The notes under the pieces: model-generated | The model's input: only the letters and a program-made list of their open reading frames with translations | Database searches by the model: none | Told to the model about the DNA's origin: nothing | Assembly (NCBI GenBank): GCA_900291925.1 | Contig: UWYS01000021.1 | Span: forward strand, 372,001-436,000 | DNA length: 64,000 nucleotides | Direction of reading: 5' to 3' | Origin: Thecaphora thlaspeos | Lineage: Eukaryota; Basidiomycota; Ustilaginomycetes; Urocystidales; Glomosporiaceae | Translations under genes and position numbers: made by a program | Part shown: in pieces, positions 9,839-20,240 of the stretch | Numbering within the stretch: the first letter of the stretch is position 1 | Layout: each line of letters opens with the position of its first letter

Positions 9839-12800
9839 TTATGCCGACCCCTCGTGCTGCTCGCCGAGGACATGCCACCTAGCTACGCGGTAAGGAACGA
9901 AAGCAGTGAGACCTCTACTCTTCAACCTCTTCATCTCCCCCTCGTACCTCTTCAACATATCCGCATCGGTATCCCTCTCTCCTCGATACGACGCATCGTT
10001 CCGCTGTATGCGCATAGAAGGCAAGGAGAGGGCATAATCGTTCCACAACAACCTACGATACTCGACGTCCAAGCCCGCCCTCGTCGAGGTGAGCGTGAGG
10101 ATCAACCTGGCGAAATTCTCATCTCCAAACGAAATGGAATCGTACAGACCCAATAGGTCCGTAAAGAGGGTGTAGAATGATGTTGCCTCTCCCAACGTCG
10201 TGGTCGTCCAGCGGTTGTAGCATCTGCCAGCGCGGGACGAGGGAGTGTCGAGCTCGTCGGCGAGATCCAGCAGTTTCGAAATGTTCCGAGATATAGCATC
10301 GTCTCGGAATAGTTCTCGACCTGTCAAGATGCCGCTCTGTACCGTCTTGCCCGATCGCGAGGAATCGGAACGCATCATTTCGACTTGTCCGTGTTCAAGC
10401 ATAAACACCTTGCATACCGCGACGTGGATCTGTGTCGATGTCGGCATGATTCGTTGTAACGTTGTCTTCTTCTTCTCGTCGACCTCGCCCTTGAACGAAT
10501 CCAAGATAGACGAGAACACCGACACGCCAAGCCGTAGCGACGTCTCGACGATCGTCTGCTCGTTGGCTTCGTACGCGTCGTCAAGGTTGTCCCGACGGTT
10601 GAGCACGGCGCTGTTGGCGCTGTGTAACAGTTCGTCCAGGGCGACGAGAGGCCAGTCGGCACGCAGCGGTAGACGGATCGAGGGAGAGCGCCAGAAGGGC
10701 GTATGCGTCAGCGCATCCACTTCCGCCGTGTCGGTGTCGTCGGGTCTCCCTTCCGTCTCCTCCGTCTTGCTCTGGTCTCGCTTGATAGGTTCGACAGGGT
10801 TCTCCACCTCGGTGTAAAAGAGGCTGACTCGATCCGCCAGTCGGCCAGAGCAAGGGTGGACGTCCAAGCTCGCCCTCGATCTTGCCAGCACCTGCTGCCT
10901 TCGCGCTTCCTCGTGTCCGCCGCAGACGTACTCGTCCACGAACGGCGATAGCACCGCCGCCCCCGCGGCGCCGACGTGGCGCTGCATCGCTGCATCGGTC
11001 ACCCGCCGCAGCAGCGCGCGGTCCGCTCCGCCCAGCACGCCGATCAGCGCCAGCTGCTTGTCGTCGTCGTCGGCTTCCGCATCGGACAGCGTCTGCGCGA
11101 CGAGCCTGACGATCGCACTGCGGTGGCTGTAGCTGCCCTGGGCCCGCGATGTCGGGCTGGAGAGATGCATCCAGAGGGATGCCGAGGCCAAGAGGCGAGT
11201 GGCTAGCGAAGTGACAGCAGCGTAATGCGGGGCGGTCCGGCCGTGCGACTCTGCTTCGATATCCTCGAGGCCCTGCTGCAGTCGGCGCAGGTTCGATGCC
11301 GCGGTGCAGAGCGCCGCGAGCTCTTCGAGACGTTCGGCCGCCGGCGCCATCCCGTCATCGAGATCGATCCGTCCCAGCGCCGGTAGGATGGCAGCAGCAG
11401 CGCCATGCAGGGCGCTTTCGATCGCGCCACGCTTGTCCTGTACGAGGTCGGCCTGCTTGCCCTTGCAACAGTCCATCCAGGCCACCAGGTGTCCGACGGC
11501 CGCTCCGGCGATCCGTGCTGCAGCCATCTCTGCCTCGCCTTCCTTTTCCAAATCGGTTGCAGCGGCAGCGGCGAGGCCGGACAACGCATCGCAGCTGGCC
11601 TCTATCCAGTCGCGCACCTGCGTCCAGGTGATGTCGTGGTGTCCCAGCAGCTGGTGCGGGTCCTTGGCGCAGACGGTCCACGTCTCAAGGAGGCGGAAGA
11701 AGCGCTCCGCCGCACTGGCTTTGGCTCGACGCAAGCTGGTCGAAGGCGCTACCGTCTCGCTGGTTACCGTCGCCTGGAGCGACTGCAGGGAGTGGTTGGC
11801 CCATGCCCCGACGTCTTGCCAAACGCTCCAGGTGCGCCCGGCGACCGAGGCGTACTGGCCGTACAGGCCGAGCGAGTTGTAGATGTCGAGGCAAGTGCTG
11901 AAGAGGTCGTAGGCGCGCAGGACGAGTTCCTCGCTCTCGCCGCGTTCCTCGTTCTCTCCTGCTCCCTGTTCCTGCTTCGCCGTTCCCTGCGGCGTCGTGT
12001 CTTGCGGCAGTAGGTCGTCCTCGAGCTTCCACGGGTACAGCATGACGAAGCGCAGCAGATGGTCCACGGTCCCATCGAGCACCATCGCTTTGGCCGATTC
12101 GCGGTCGGCCAGGATGCCGAGATGCAGGAGCCGCGCCGCCGAGAGCGAAGGCCAGCTCGTGCTTCCGGACTCGGACGCCATTGTCGCCCGACCGCCGCTG
12201 CCACCGATGCCGGCGCTGCCCGAGGGCGGCCACGTGGTCTTGAGTCCGAGATCGACGATCAAATCCCGCATCGGCTTCTCGTCGGCTCCCGCTACGCGCC
12301 GGGCACGGTCGGCCGAGCAGCTGGCCATCCTCCACAGCACCTCGAGCAGCATCTCGGCGTCCCAGGTCGATGCGACGAGGGTGCTGGTCTGCTCGACGCA
12401 GAGGTCGAGGAAGCCGCTGCCGACGAGGAAGTCGACCCAGTCGGCCTTGACGATGTCCTCAAACGCCATGTCGTCCTTGTCCTTGGTCTGGGCGGGCGCA
12501 GCGGCGAGGCCAAGCTGCTTCCAGTCGACGAGCAGCGTGGCGCCGGGCGTCGGCTGCTCGCCGGACGGACCGGAGCGGAGCACGGCAGCAAGGCAGCGTA
12601 GAGCTGCCGAACGCACGGTAAAGTGGCGGTCCTGCAGGAGGAAGCGAGCGGTCACCATGGAACGCGCCTGGATTGTGGCTCGTTCAGTATCCGGCAGCAG
12701 ACTGCTGCTGCTCCTCTTTTGTTCGTGGGCCTGGCTTTCGTTCCCGCTGCTACGCTGCGGCTGGCAGAGCGGGTACTGCGTGCAGATCCTACCGAGCACG

Positions 12801-14575
12801 TTGAGCGCTAGCTGCCTCTGCGCAGCGACAGAGCTTCGGGCGAGGTGGAGCAGCTCGGATGTCGTGTAGCCGGGCGCCTCCTGGTCGTCGCCGTGGTGGT
12901 GCAGGCCGGCAACGTACGTCCTGTCGGTATCGGAGTGCTTCTCGAGCAGGCGGCCCTTGAAGTCGAAGCGCGGCTCGACGGCCTCTCCTTGCGCTTCCTT
13001 GGCGTCGGACTCCCTGCCGCCGCGCGGGTCCTGCGGCATCATCCACTCGAGCGACGCATTGCGGCCTTCGGGCTCGCCGGGGAAGTAGCGTCGTCGGATC
13101 GAGTCGGGCCTGTCGAGGTCGACTGCTGCTGTGGGTTCGGGTGCATCTTCCGCTGCAGGTACCTGCGCCTGCTTCTCGGCAGGTTTCTCGACCTTCGAGG
13201 ACGGCGCGTCGCCCCCAGTCTCGATGCCGGCGGCCGGCTTCCTCGAACGCAGGGCGTCGAGCACGTTCTTGCCAAAGAACGCCTCCAGGCTTCGGAGCTC
13301 CTCCTCCACCTCCGCAGCGTCCATGGCCTTGACCTTCCTGTCGTTCTCCGTCGAGACTGAAGCGAGCAGGGCCGTCACAGACTCCGGATCCGCTCCACCG
13401 CCGGGGTCCCTCGTGGGGTCGCGGACGTAGTCTGGTGCGTCGTCGTCGTCGACGTCGTTGGCCGCCAACGCAGACTGTTGTGTCGGCGCCAGACTGGGTA
13501 TCTCGTCTTTCCTCCTGACCGCCGGCGGCCGAAGGCCTTGCTTCAGCAGGCGTGACTTCCGAAAGACTGACATGGGCCTCCCGCTCTCGTCCAGCCACTC
13601 CTCTCCATCATCGGCACTGGCGGCCGCCTGGGCCTGGGCGCCTCTGTCCACCGATGGGGCGGGTGCCGAGCGCAGGTCTTCAGAGTAGTCGAGATCGCTC
13701 GACTTGCTTCCTAGGCGCGGCAGGATGGGCTCGACGACGTCCCTCCTGGGCACCCTGGGGAAGCCGGTGCCCGACTCCTGATCGTCCCACGTTTTTACGC
13801 GCGCGAGCGCAGCGGCCTTGCTCTCGGAGGCGGACCGCATATCGGCGTCCATCTGCCTGCTGGCGAGGAATCGTGAGCCAGACCTCGCTTTGGGCTTTGC
13901 GATTCCGCCGCGGTCACCGGTCTGCGAGCGTGACGGTCCGGCAGGGCCACTGCTGCTGCAGGCAGGCTTCCTTTCGCTTATGGAGCCGATGAGCGGGACG
14001 ACGACCTCCACTGGTCCGCTTAAGCCCCATGCGCTTCCCTCCGCTGCGGCTGCTGCCGAGCCCTGTCCGCCTTGGTCGAAGTCGAGTGTAAAGTTGCCGG
14101 GCATGACCTGCTGCGCTTCATGGCGATGTTGATGCTGATGCGCGGGCGGGCGTCGTGAGGGTTGGCTGCTGGGGCCGAAGGAGAAACCCGAGGTGGAAAC
14201 ACCGAGCTGTGCGGATGAGCTCGGCTCGATGTGCTTGACCTGGTTGTGCGATTCGAGGGCGATGCGTACTGACCTGGCCTTTGCCGGCTGAGTTTGTGGT
14301 GGAGCGGGCTCTGTCGGATGTGGCTGGGCTAGTAGATCCGGACGCTGCTGAGATGTGGTTGCGGTAGATGCGGTGGGTGCAGACTTTTTCACGGATCTGT
14401 TCGAGGACGATGCGATGGCTGGAGGTGGCTTGCGTACCACTGTTGCAGCCGATGGCCAGTTGAAGGCGCTGGAACCGTCTGGGTCTGCGGAGGAGGGTTG
14501 TGCGTACTGGTCGTCGTCGAACTCGGCGAGGTCGACGAAGCGCGGACGGATCTGCTGCTTGCGTGTGGAGGACAT
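9839..14575 (-). CDS. RBA50: RNA polymerase II-associated protein 1 (RPAP1/Rba50-like)
   Basis: Single-exon gene of 1578 residues. RPAP1 helps assemble and import RNA polymerase II. The N-terminus begins with a short basic stretch and FVDLAEFDDD. The RPAP1 N-domain is at about residues 410-445 (EVEEELRSLEAFFG). The C-domain signature is near 493-540: RYFPGEPEGRNASLEWM, then RFDFKGRLL. About 1000 residues of helical, HEAT-like sequence follow. The end contains SISFGDENFARLIL and EYRRLLW, matching the RPAP1 C-terminal region. I start at 14575 (SSTRKQQ follows Met) because the extra 33 residues from an in-frame ATG at 14674 are His/Pro-rich and unconserved in style. It shares a 420-bp promoter with NDUFS4. 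Confidence 0.9.
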   Translation of the reverse strand: MSSTRKQQIRPRFVDLAEFDDDQYAQPSSADPDGSSAFNWPSAATVVRKPPPAIASSSNRSVKKSAPTASTATTSQQRPDLLAQPHPTEPAPPQTQPAKARSVRIALESHNQVKHIEPSSSAQLGVSTSGFSFGPSSQPSRRPPAHQHQHRHEAQQVMPGNFTLDFDQGGQGSAAAAAEGSAWGLSGPVEVVVPLIGSISERKPACSSSGPAGPSRSQTGDRGGIAKPKARSGSRFLASRQMDADMRSASESKAAALARVKTWDDQESGTGFPRVPRRDVVEPILPRLGSKSSDLDYSEDLRSAPAPSVDRGAQAQAAASADDGEEWLDESGRPMSVFRKSRLLKQGLRPPAVRRKDEIPSLAPTQQSALAANDVDDDDAPDYVRDPTRDPGGGADPESVTALLASVSTENDRKVKAMDAAEVEEELRSLEAFFGKNVLDALRSRKPAAGIETGGDAPSSKVEKPAEKQAQVPAAEDAPEPTAAVDLDRPDSIRRRYFPGEPEGRNASLEWMMPQDPRGGRESDAKEAQGEAVEPRFDFKGRLLEKHSDTDRTYVAGLHHHGDDQEAPGYTTSELLHLARSSVAAQRQLALNVLGRICTQYPLCQPQRSSGNESQAHEQKRSSSSLLPDTERATIQARSMVTARFLLQDRHFTVRSAALRCLAAVLRSGPSGEQPTPGATLLVDWKQLGLAAAPAQTKDKDDMAFEDIVKADWVDFLVGSGFLDLCVEQTSTLVASTWDAEMLLEVLWRMASCSADRARRVAGADEKPMRDLIVDLGLKTTWPPSGSAGIGGSGGRATMASESGSTSWPSLSAARLLHLGILADRESAKAMVLDGTVDHLLRFVMLYPWKLEDDLLPQDTTPQGTAKQEQGAGENEERGESEELVLRAYDLFSTCLDIYNSLGLYGQYASVAGRTWSVWQDVGAWANHSLQSLQATVTSETVAPSTSLRRAKASAAERFFRLLETWTVCAKDPHQLLGHHDITWTQVRDWIEASCDALSGLAAAAATDLEKEGEAEMAAARIAGAAVGHLVAWMDCCKGKQADLVQDKRGAIESALHGAAAAILPALGRIDLDDGMAPAAERLEELAALCTAASNLRRLQQGLEDIEAESHGRTAPHYAAVTSLATRLLASASLWMHLSSPTSRAQGSYSHRSAIVRLVAQTLSDAEADDDDKQLALIGVLGGADRALLRRVTDAAMQRHVGAAGAAVLSPFVDEYVCGGHEEARRQQVLARSRASLDVHPCSGRLADRVSLFYTEVENPVEPIKRDQSKTEETEGRPDDTDTAEVDALTHTPFWRSPSIRLPLRADWPLVALDELLHSANSAVLNRRDNLDDAYEANEQTIVETSLRLGVSVFSSILDSFKGEVDEKKKTTLQRIMPTSTQIHVAVCKVFMLEHGQVEMMRSDSSRSGKTVQSGILTGRELFRDDAISRNISKLLDLADELDTPSSRAGRCYNRWTTTTLGEATSFYTLFTDLLGLYDSISFGDENFARLILTLTSTRAGLDVEYRRLLWNDYALSLPSMRIQRNDASYRGERDTDADMLKRYEGEMKRLKSRGLTAFVPYRVARWHVLGEQHEGSA

Positions 14576-14997
14576 TGTGTGAGATGCAGCTAGGAGGGGC
14601 CGCGCTGTGCGTGGGAGGCGCGGTGATGGTGGGGGGTGGTGGTGGTATTGGTGGTGGTTGTCGGTGCTGTCCATTAGGGGCGGGCGAGAACAAGTGAAGG
14701 CTAAGCGTCACGCTCTTTCTCTCTCTCTCTCTCTCCTCCACCCCAAAAGTGGACGGCCAACCAAAATCTTGCGCCGCTTCCTTTTTCGCTGGCAGCGAGG
14801 CACCGCGGAACCGAAGTTTGCGCGCGGCGGTGGTGGTGGCCAGGAAGCAGCTCCCAGCCAAACAGCCAGCCAGCCAGCCAGCCAACCAGCCAACCAGACG
14901 CTGCTCGCCATCCTCGTCGTCGTCGTCGCCGCCGTCCACCTCCACGCCTTTTCTCACCGCTCTCCATCACCACGGCTCGCCACCACCACCGTCACAA
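14576..14997. promoter_or_regulatory. Divergent promoter of RPAP1 and NDUFS4, with CAGC/CAAC tandem repeat
   Basis: Short gap between two divergent start codons. It holds a CT run at about 14716-14733 and a tetranucleotide repeat of CAGC/CAAC units at 14864-14896. Confidence 0.5.
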
Positions 14998-15898
14998 ATG
15001 TCCCTTCTATGCAGACAGCTCCCGCTCCTGGCGCGAGCAACGCCCCTCCCCGCCTCGGTCCGAACGCTCGCCACCTCGTCAGTTGGGTGCAACCACGCCT
15101 CGCCTTCCTCTTCCTCGTCCAACTCCACCACTAACGCACCCGCACCCGCACCCGCACCCGCACCCGCAAACACGCAGGCGGGCAAGGAGTGTCATCTCCC
15201 CGCCGAGCAGCTCGCACGTCTCTCCGAGTCCATCGCTGCCGACCTCGCCAGCAGCGCTCCCTGTAAGTTCTCCCTGCCCCAACGCCCCAACCTCGGCCCG
15301 GGTGCCAGACGAGGAGGCCACGCTGCTCATCGCTCTTGCTCCTGCCTTGCCTTTCCCAACCACCACCCTCCCTCTCCCGCCCTTGCTGTCACGCACCACC
15401 CACGACATCAACATCGCCAGCCGAACTCAAGCAGCGCAGCGTCCGCATCTTCCGTCCCTCCAAGACGGCCAACTCGTCTGGCAAGGCCGGCACCAAGGTC
15501 TGGAGGCTCGATTGGGACATTCTCCAGGGCAGCACACGCTGGGAGAACCCGCTCATGGGATGGGCCTCTTCGTACGTCCACCTCTCTCTCGCCCCTTTTC
15601 TCATCGCCAGTCGTCGCCATCACCCGTTCATACCCTCACTCCTTCCAATTCACCCTTTCCCTTCCCCCCTCTTTCCTTACCCCAACGCCTTGGCAACGAC
15701 GTCTGATCCAACAGCGGCGATTACATGCAGGGAACGTCGATCAAGTTCCGCACAAAGGAAGACGCCATCCACTTTTGCGAAAAGCAGGGTTGGGACTACC
15801 ACATCCAGGAGCCCAAGGTCACCCGCATCCCGCCCAAGAGCTACGCCGCAAACTACGACTATAACCCGGGCAAGCTCCGCATCCACCACACCAAGTAG
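14998..15898 (+). CDS. NDUFS4: NADH:ubiquinone oxidoreductase 18-kDa subunit (NDUFS4)
   Basis: Mitochondrial respiratory complex I accessory subunit. Three exons (14998-15262, 15421-15571, 15715-15898) encode 199 residues. The first about 50 residues form a matrix-targeting leader rich in Arg, Leu and Ser, then an Ala-Pro repeat. The ETC_C1_NDUFS4 domain begins in exon 2: RSVRIFRPSK, then WRLDWDIL, RWENPLMGWASSGDYMQG. Exon 3 continues with KFRTKEDAIHFCEKQGW and ends in the basic HHTK tail typical of fungal NDUFS4. WASSGDY is created by the exon 2/3 splice. Fungi with this subunit have complex I, which fits an obligate or strongly aerobic basidiomycete. Confidence 0.95.
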
Positions 15899-16375
15899 TC
15901 CAGTCTGCCGCCGTCCCGTCTATCCCGCCCGTCGTACCGTCCCGTCTCTCTCCCTGCTACACTGTATAGAAGGGCGAGGTAGGATGCAATGACCCAACGT
16001 GAATGACCTTGACCGTCTCTTGCCTGCTTAGCTTTCTCTTTCTCACGTGAATGCAACTTGACAGACCCCGCTAGAGTATCGCAGGGTACCGACAGATATG
16101 GACCAAAAAAAAAAAAAAAAGACATCCATATACCTACAGTAAGACAAAGTGCTACCTTCTCGACTTTCAAAGCTGACACACACCCATGGACCCTATCTCA
16201 GGGTCGAAGTGGAGTACACGACCAGTCGGATCTGTCGACCTGCAGCCACAGCAAGGCGCCCTCGACCGCTCACCCACGCGCACCAGGTGAACAGACAACA
16301 ACGGAAACGCGTCATGGTACACGTTGTATTGTCTCGAGACTGTCGTCAAAACATCATGTTCGTCGGTTGGACGAC
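15899..16375. other. Convergent 3' region of NDUFS4 and PSMB3
   Basis: No gene seen. It contains an uninterrupted run of about 16 A at 16105-16120, consistent with terminator or poly(A)-related low complexity. Confidence 0.4.
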
Positions 16376-17422
16376 CTAGTCCATGCGAGCCTTGAGTGTC
16401 CTCTCGATGACCTTGTCCGGTGTGCTGGTCGAGAGCGATGTAGCCAACCAGTGAGGGAAGAGAGTGGATCATCGGGAAGCACAGTGTCAGCGGACGAGTG
16501 CGTATCACAGCGCAGACGCTCGCCTTCAGTTCAACCAGGATGTATGGCCATGGCAAGGCAGGACACGGTCGCTGCCACACTCACATGATCCGGATCACTG
16601 CGCCCCAACCTGAGAGCGCGTCCCTCTCCAAAGCACCGAGCAGGATCTGTGACACCGTCTCAAACAACTCCTCGGGTCCCTGTCGAGTGTCGAGCCATCG
16701 CAGCGTGAGCATGGGCAAGTGTAAGGGCGGGGTCAGTCGGAGCTATCCTCGCATCCGCACTTGCGGGTCCGTAGCGACGCCCGATACCCACGAGATCCGG
16801 CTCCCAGAGCCCCTCTGCCATGCCAAAGAGCTTGTCCGCCGCCGTACCGCTGACGACAAAGTCTTTTGCAAAGTTGAGACAGCCGATGAGGTCGGATGCC
16901 GCGATGAAGGGCTCGTCCTGCGAGTTGAGGCCGGCGATGACGGGCTCGATGAAGTACGGTCCAAAGCTGGGAGCGCGGTGGGTGCGGGGTCATTGAAGTT
17001 GCGAACGGTCATGGAGAAACGAGAGACGGAGAGGAAGAGAGATAGGAAGCAAGAGAGAGGGCGACGGCGAGGGTCAATACGGCTGCCCGCACCGCGCAGG
17101 CGGAGGGAGGAGGGGCGCGCACTCACCGCTTCTCGTAGAGCGTGGAGCTGACGAGGTGGGCAAAGACCTCCGGCTCAATTTCGCGCTCCTCCTTCATCCT
17201 GTACATGTTGACCCTGTATCGGAAACGGTCGCGCAGGGTGACCACGTCGGATGCGAGGCCAGGCAGACCGATAAAGGTCTTTTCCGTGACGGGGAAGACC
17301 TTGTCAAAGTTGCAGGCGATCGTCATGGCCTGCTGTCCGAGGCGGAGGTCGGAGGCGATGGCGACGCAGTTCTTGCCCTTTGCGGCGACGACGCTGCCGC
17401 CGTTGTACTCCATGATACTCAT
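16376..17422 (-). CDS. PUP3: 20S proteasome subunit beta type-3
   Basis: Four exons (17422-17127, 16966-16792, 16679-16585, 16424-16376) encode 204 residues, the family size. The N-terminus MSIMEYNGGSVVAAKG is diagnostic of beta-3, as is the following CVAIASDLRLG. Later conserved blocks are FIGLPGLASDV, RFRYRVNMYRMKE, FGPYFIEPVIAGL, SDLIGCLNFAKDFVVSGTA, then GPEELFETVSQ with DALSGWGA. Beta-3 has no cleaved propeptide or catalytic Thr1 and is a structural subunit of the inner ring. Intron 2 uses a GTGGGT donor. The gene shares a promoter region with MSP1. Confidence 0.95.
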
Positions 17423-18259
17423 GCTGGGCGAGTCGGGGCTGGTGTGCTGTGCTGTGGTGGTGGGAGGTGGAGGGGCGAGGCAGTCTAGGTGGACGCTCGA
17501 GAGGCGGCTGGTCGAGAGGTGCAGAGACGGTGGCGGATGCGGGGTGGGCGACGAGCGGCGGCGGCGTGGCTGAGCGTGGTGCGGTGAGGGTGAGGGTGAG
17601 GGTGAGGGCGATGGCGGTGGACAGGACGTGGACAAGGAGAGTGCGTGGCGGCAAGGTGGAGCGCCTCGAGGTGGGCGTGGGCGTGGGTGTGGTGGTATGT
17701 GCGCTTTCGGAGGTGTTGCGCGGCGGACGCAAGCACCAAAGCCAGTGCCTGTGATCGGGCCTCGGTGCTCGTGCCTCACCTGCGCCCGCCCGCTCGTGTG
17801 CGTGGCTCACACCCACGACGCCCTGCTCCACTTTTTCTCGTGCTTCACGCTTCGTGCCTTCCTGGCCAGCCACAGCCGGATCTCGGGCAGCGCGCGCGAG
17901 CGAGCGAGCCACCAGAGCCCAGCTGAGCAACGCCCAAGAGATGTGAGAGGCGCCAGCACGCAAAAGCGCGACGCCAGCCAACCCCCCGCCACGCCTCTTC
18001 GGTTCTTCCCGCCCGCTCACCTCTCTCCCTCTCCCCATCACCGTCGTCACCATCGTCGACCTCCTCCCGCACCCCCCTCACCGCACTGCTACCGTCGCTC
18101 TTTTGCATCCTCCTCGCATCCCAACTCATCCGGCAGAGCTTCCCTCTTCATCCGCCCAGCAGCATCAGCATCAGCCAGCCGCCACCGCCACCCAGCTCAC
18201 CGCCTGCACCCTTCCCCCATCGCCCCTTCGCGAGCCACCCACCACACCGGCCGCCCACC
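17423..18259. promoter_or_regulatory. Divergent promoter between PSMB3 and MSP1
   Basis: About 840 bp between divergent starts. It has a GGGTGA-type repeat at about 17584-17610 and C-rich sequence before the MSP1 start. I see no supported coding exon, although 5' UTR introns are possible. Confidence 0.4.
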
Positions 18260-19718
18260 ATGAGAGACGTAACGCGCAAGATGATCGCAGACGTCGCCAT
18301 CCTCGCAGTCAGCCAGGTCGCCTTCTTCTACGCCTTCCGATACATCATCGGTACGCTCGACCCAAACAAGCAAAAGCGGCAAGACTCCAAAAAGCTGTCA
18401 GACGCAAAGCTCGACAAGCTCGGCCTCCGCAGACAGGACTTCCAGCTCAACGAGTACGAAGGTGAGCAGCCGCGCACGCAAACCCCGACTCGCCAGACTG
18501 AATGACTGACCCACTCGCCCCCCCGTTTCCCCGCACGCCGACCTTTCGCCGCGCCCATCCTTCCCAACCCGCGCAGAGCAAATATCGGCCGAGCTCATCC
18601 TGCCGGAAGACATCCCTGTCGACTTTGCCTCGATCGGCGGCCTCGACGGCATCATCTCGTCGTTGCAGGAGAGCGTCATTGCACCCCTCTGCTACCCGGA
18701 GCTCTTCACAAACGCCAGCGGCCTCCTCGGAGCTCCAAAGGGCGTCCTCCTCTACGGCCCGCCCGGCACCGGCAAGACGATGCTCGCAAAGGCTCTCGCG
18801 CGCGAGAGCGGCGCCACTTTCATCAACATGCACGTCTCGACCCTCACAAACAAGTGGTTCGGCGAGTCAAACAAGCTCGTCGCCGCCCTTTTCAGCCTCG
18901 CCAGCAAGCTCCAGCCCGCCATCATCTTTATCGACGAGATCGACAGCTTCCTCCGCGAGCGCGCCACCGGCGACCACGAGGTCACCAGCATGATGAAGGC
19001 CGAGTTCATGACGTGAGTGTGCGCTATGCGCCGACTTTGGGCACGTCGCAGGACGGCGCCTCGTCGGCCTCGGTACCTCGCACGAGACTGGCGAGCTGAC
19101 AGGCAGCGTCGCTCCTGTGTCTACTTGCCATATCCCGCCATCTCTCCGCACAGCCTCTGGGACGGCCTGACGTCGTCTTCGGACCGCATCCTCGTGCTCG
19201 GCGCGACCAACCGGCCCAACGACATCGACTCGGCCATCCTGCGGCGCCTGCCGAAGCGCTACGCCGTCTCACTGCCCAACGCGGCGCAGCGCGAAAAGAT
19301 CCTCGGCATCATGCTCTCGTCGACGCCGCTCGACGCCAGCTTTAGCCTGCGCGACCTGGTCAAGATGACCGAAGGGTACAGCGGTAGCGACCTCAAGGAG
19401 CTCTGCCGGAATGCCGCCATGCGGCCGGTCCGTGAGTATCTCAGGAGCACCGCCGGAAGGCAGTCAGTGCTGGACCGAAAGAAGGGAGCGCAGGCCCCAG
19501 CCCCAGCCGCAGCAGCAGCAGCGGCGACGGGCGTCACCACACCGGCCAACGACTCGGCAGCCGAAACCGACATTCTGGCGACGCGGACGGGAGCGGGTGC
19601 CAAGGTAGAGACGAGAGCGCTGAGGAATAGTGACTTTTTCGTCAACGACTCTGCCGCGACGCCGGTCGGAGGGTCAAGGGGCGGTCCGATGCAGGTGGAC
19701 GAGGATCCGCTAGACTAG
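18260..19718 (+). CDS. MSP1: Mitochondrial outer-membrane AAA ATPase Msp1 (ATAD1-like)
   Basis: Three exons (18260-18461, 18577-19012, 19154-19718) encode 400 residues. Msp1 extracts mislocalised tail-anchored proteins from the outer mitochondrial and peroxisomal membranes. A membrane anchor lies at about residues 8-30. A basic linker leads into the AAA domain with [10 protein letters not shown], Walker A GPPGTGKT near 127-134, Walker B IIFIDEID near 183, and ATNRPNDID with LRRLPKRY (sensor and arginine-finger region). [22 protein letters not shown] is the Msp1/katanin-type end. The tail carries an Ala-rich insert and ends acidic (VDEDPLD). The frame crosses both introns cleanly. Confidence 0.95.
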
Positions 19719-19793
19719 ACCGACCGGAGACGCGTTGGATCGCTTCTGCCGTTAGTTGATTGATGAAATACGAGTTTAGCTGATCTCTTTCGA

Positions 19794-19815
19794 TAGGGTT
19801 AGGGTTAGGGTTGGG
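19794..19815 (+). repeat. Interstitial telomere-type repeat (TTAGGG, about three units)
   Basis: Three consecutive AGGGTT units followed by GGGCCCTGGGCCC. TTAGGG is the common fungal telomere unit. The array lies inside the window, directly beside a truncated transposase, 75 bp after the MSP1 stop codon. Confidence 0.85.
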
Positions 19816-19824
19816 CCCTGGGCC

Positions 19825-20240
19825 CTCCATGCAGTGGTGGTCCCCATGGTGATGCCACTGCCCATGCCAGATGATGAGAGGGTCCAAGAAGAGGCCACTC
19901 AAGCTGACACACTCTATGATTGTTGTTGACTCTCAATTGCCAGGCTGGATGTGGAAGGTGTTCTTCTTTTCTGCTGGCACAACAACCTTTTGCCTCCTAG
20001 AGAAGCCCATGATCATACCTGTCTTGTCCATGTTGTACAGCTGGTCCCATGCAATGTTATACTCCTTGATGGTGCAGGTGAAGATGTTGTAGAAGGTGGC
20101 AAGGTTGTCAAGCTTTGCTGCCTCTTTGCAGATGACTTGTTGGTGTGAAGGTAGGACTGTGGTGTGGCATGACAGCAGAAGAGCAGTGAAGATCACTTTG
20201 GCAATGGTGGAGTCAGAGAGAGGAAATAACAATACAGGAG
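19825..20240 (-). pseudogene. Remnant of a pogo/Fot1-like DDE transposase
   Basis: The minus strand from about 20232 reads an open stretch ending EEYNI-like KEYNIAWDQLYNMDKTG, then MIMGFSRRQKVV. This matches the pogo/Fot1 DDE_1 block around the first-Asp motif (NMDETG in the family). The frame stops at TGA (19935-19933) where the family has Trp. It then continues in the same frame as ESTTIIECVSLSG, LDPLIIWHGQ, which are further family-like blocks. The DNA-binding N-terminus and the rest of the catalytic domain are absent. The copy ends against the telomere repeats. I saw no terminal inverted repeats. Codon use is less GC-biased than in neighbouring genes, as expected for a transferred or decaying element. 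Confidence 0.75.

Noticed and set aside
14575..14674. Upstream in-frame ATG for RPAP1
   Set aside because: It adds only His/Pro-rich sequence, and the downstream ATG begins the conserved-looking basic N-terminus.
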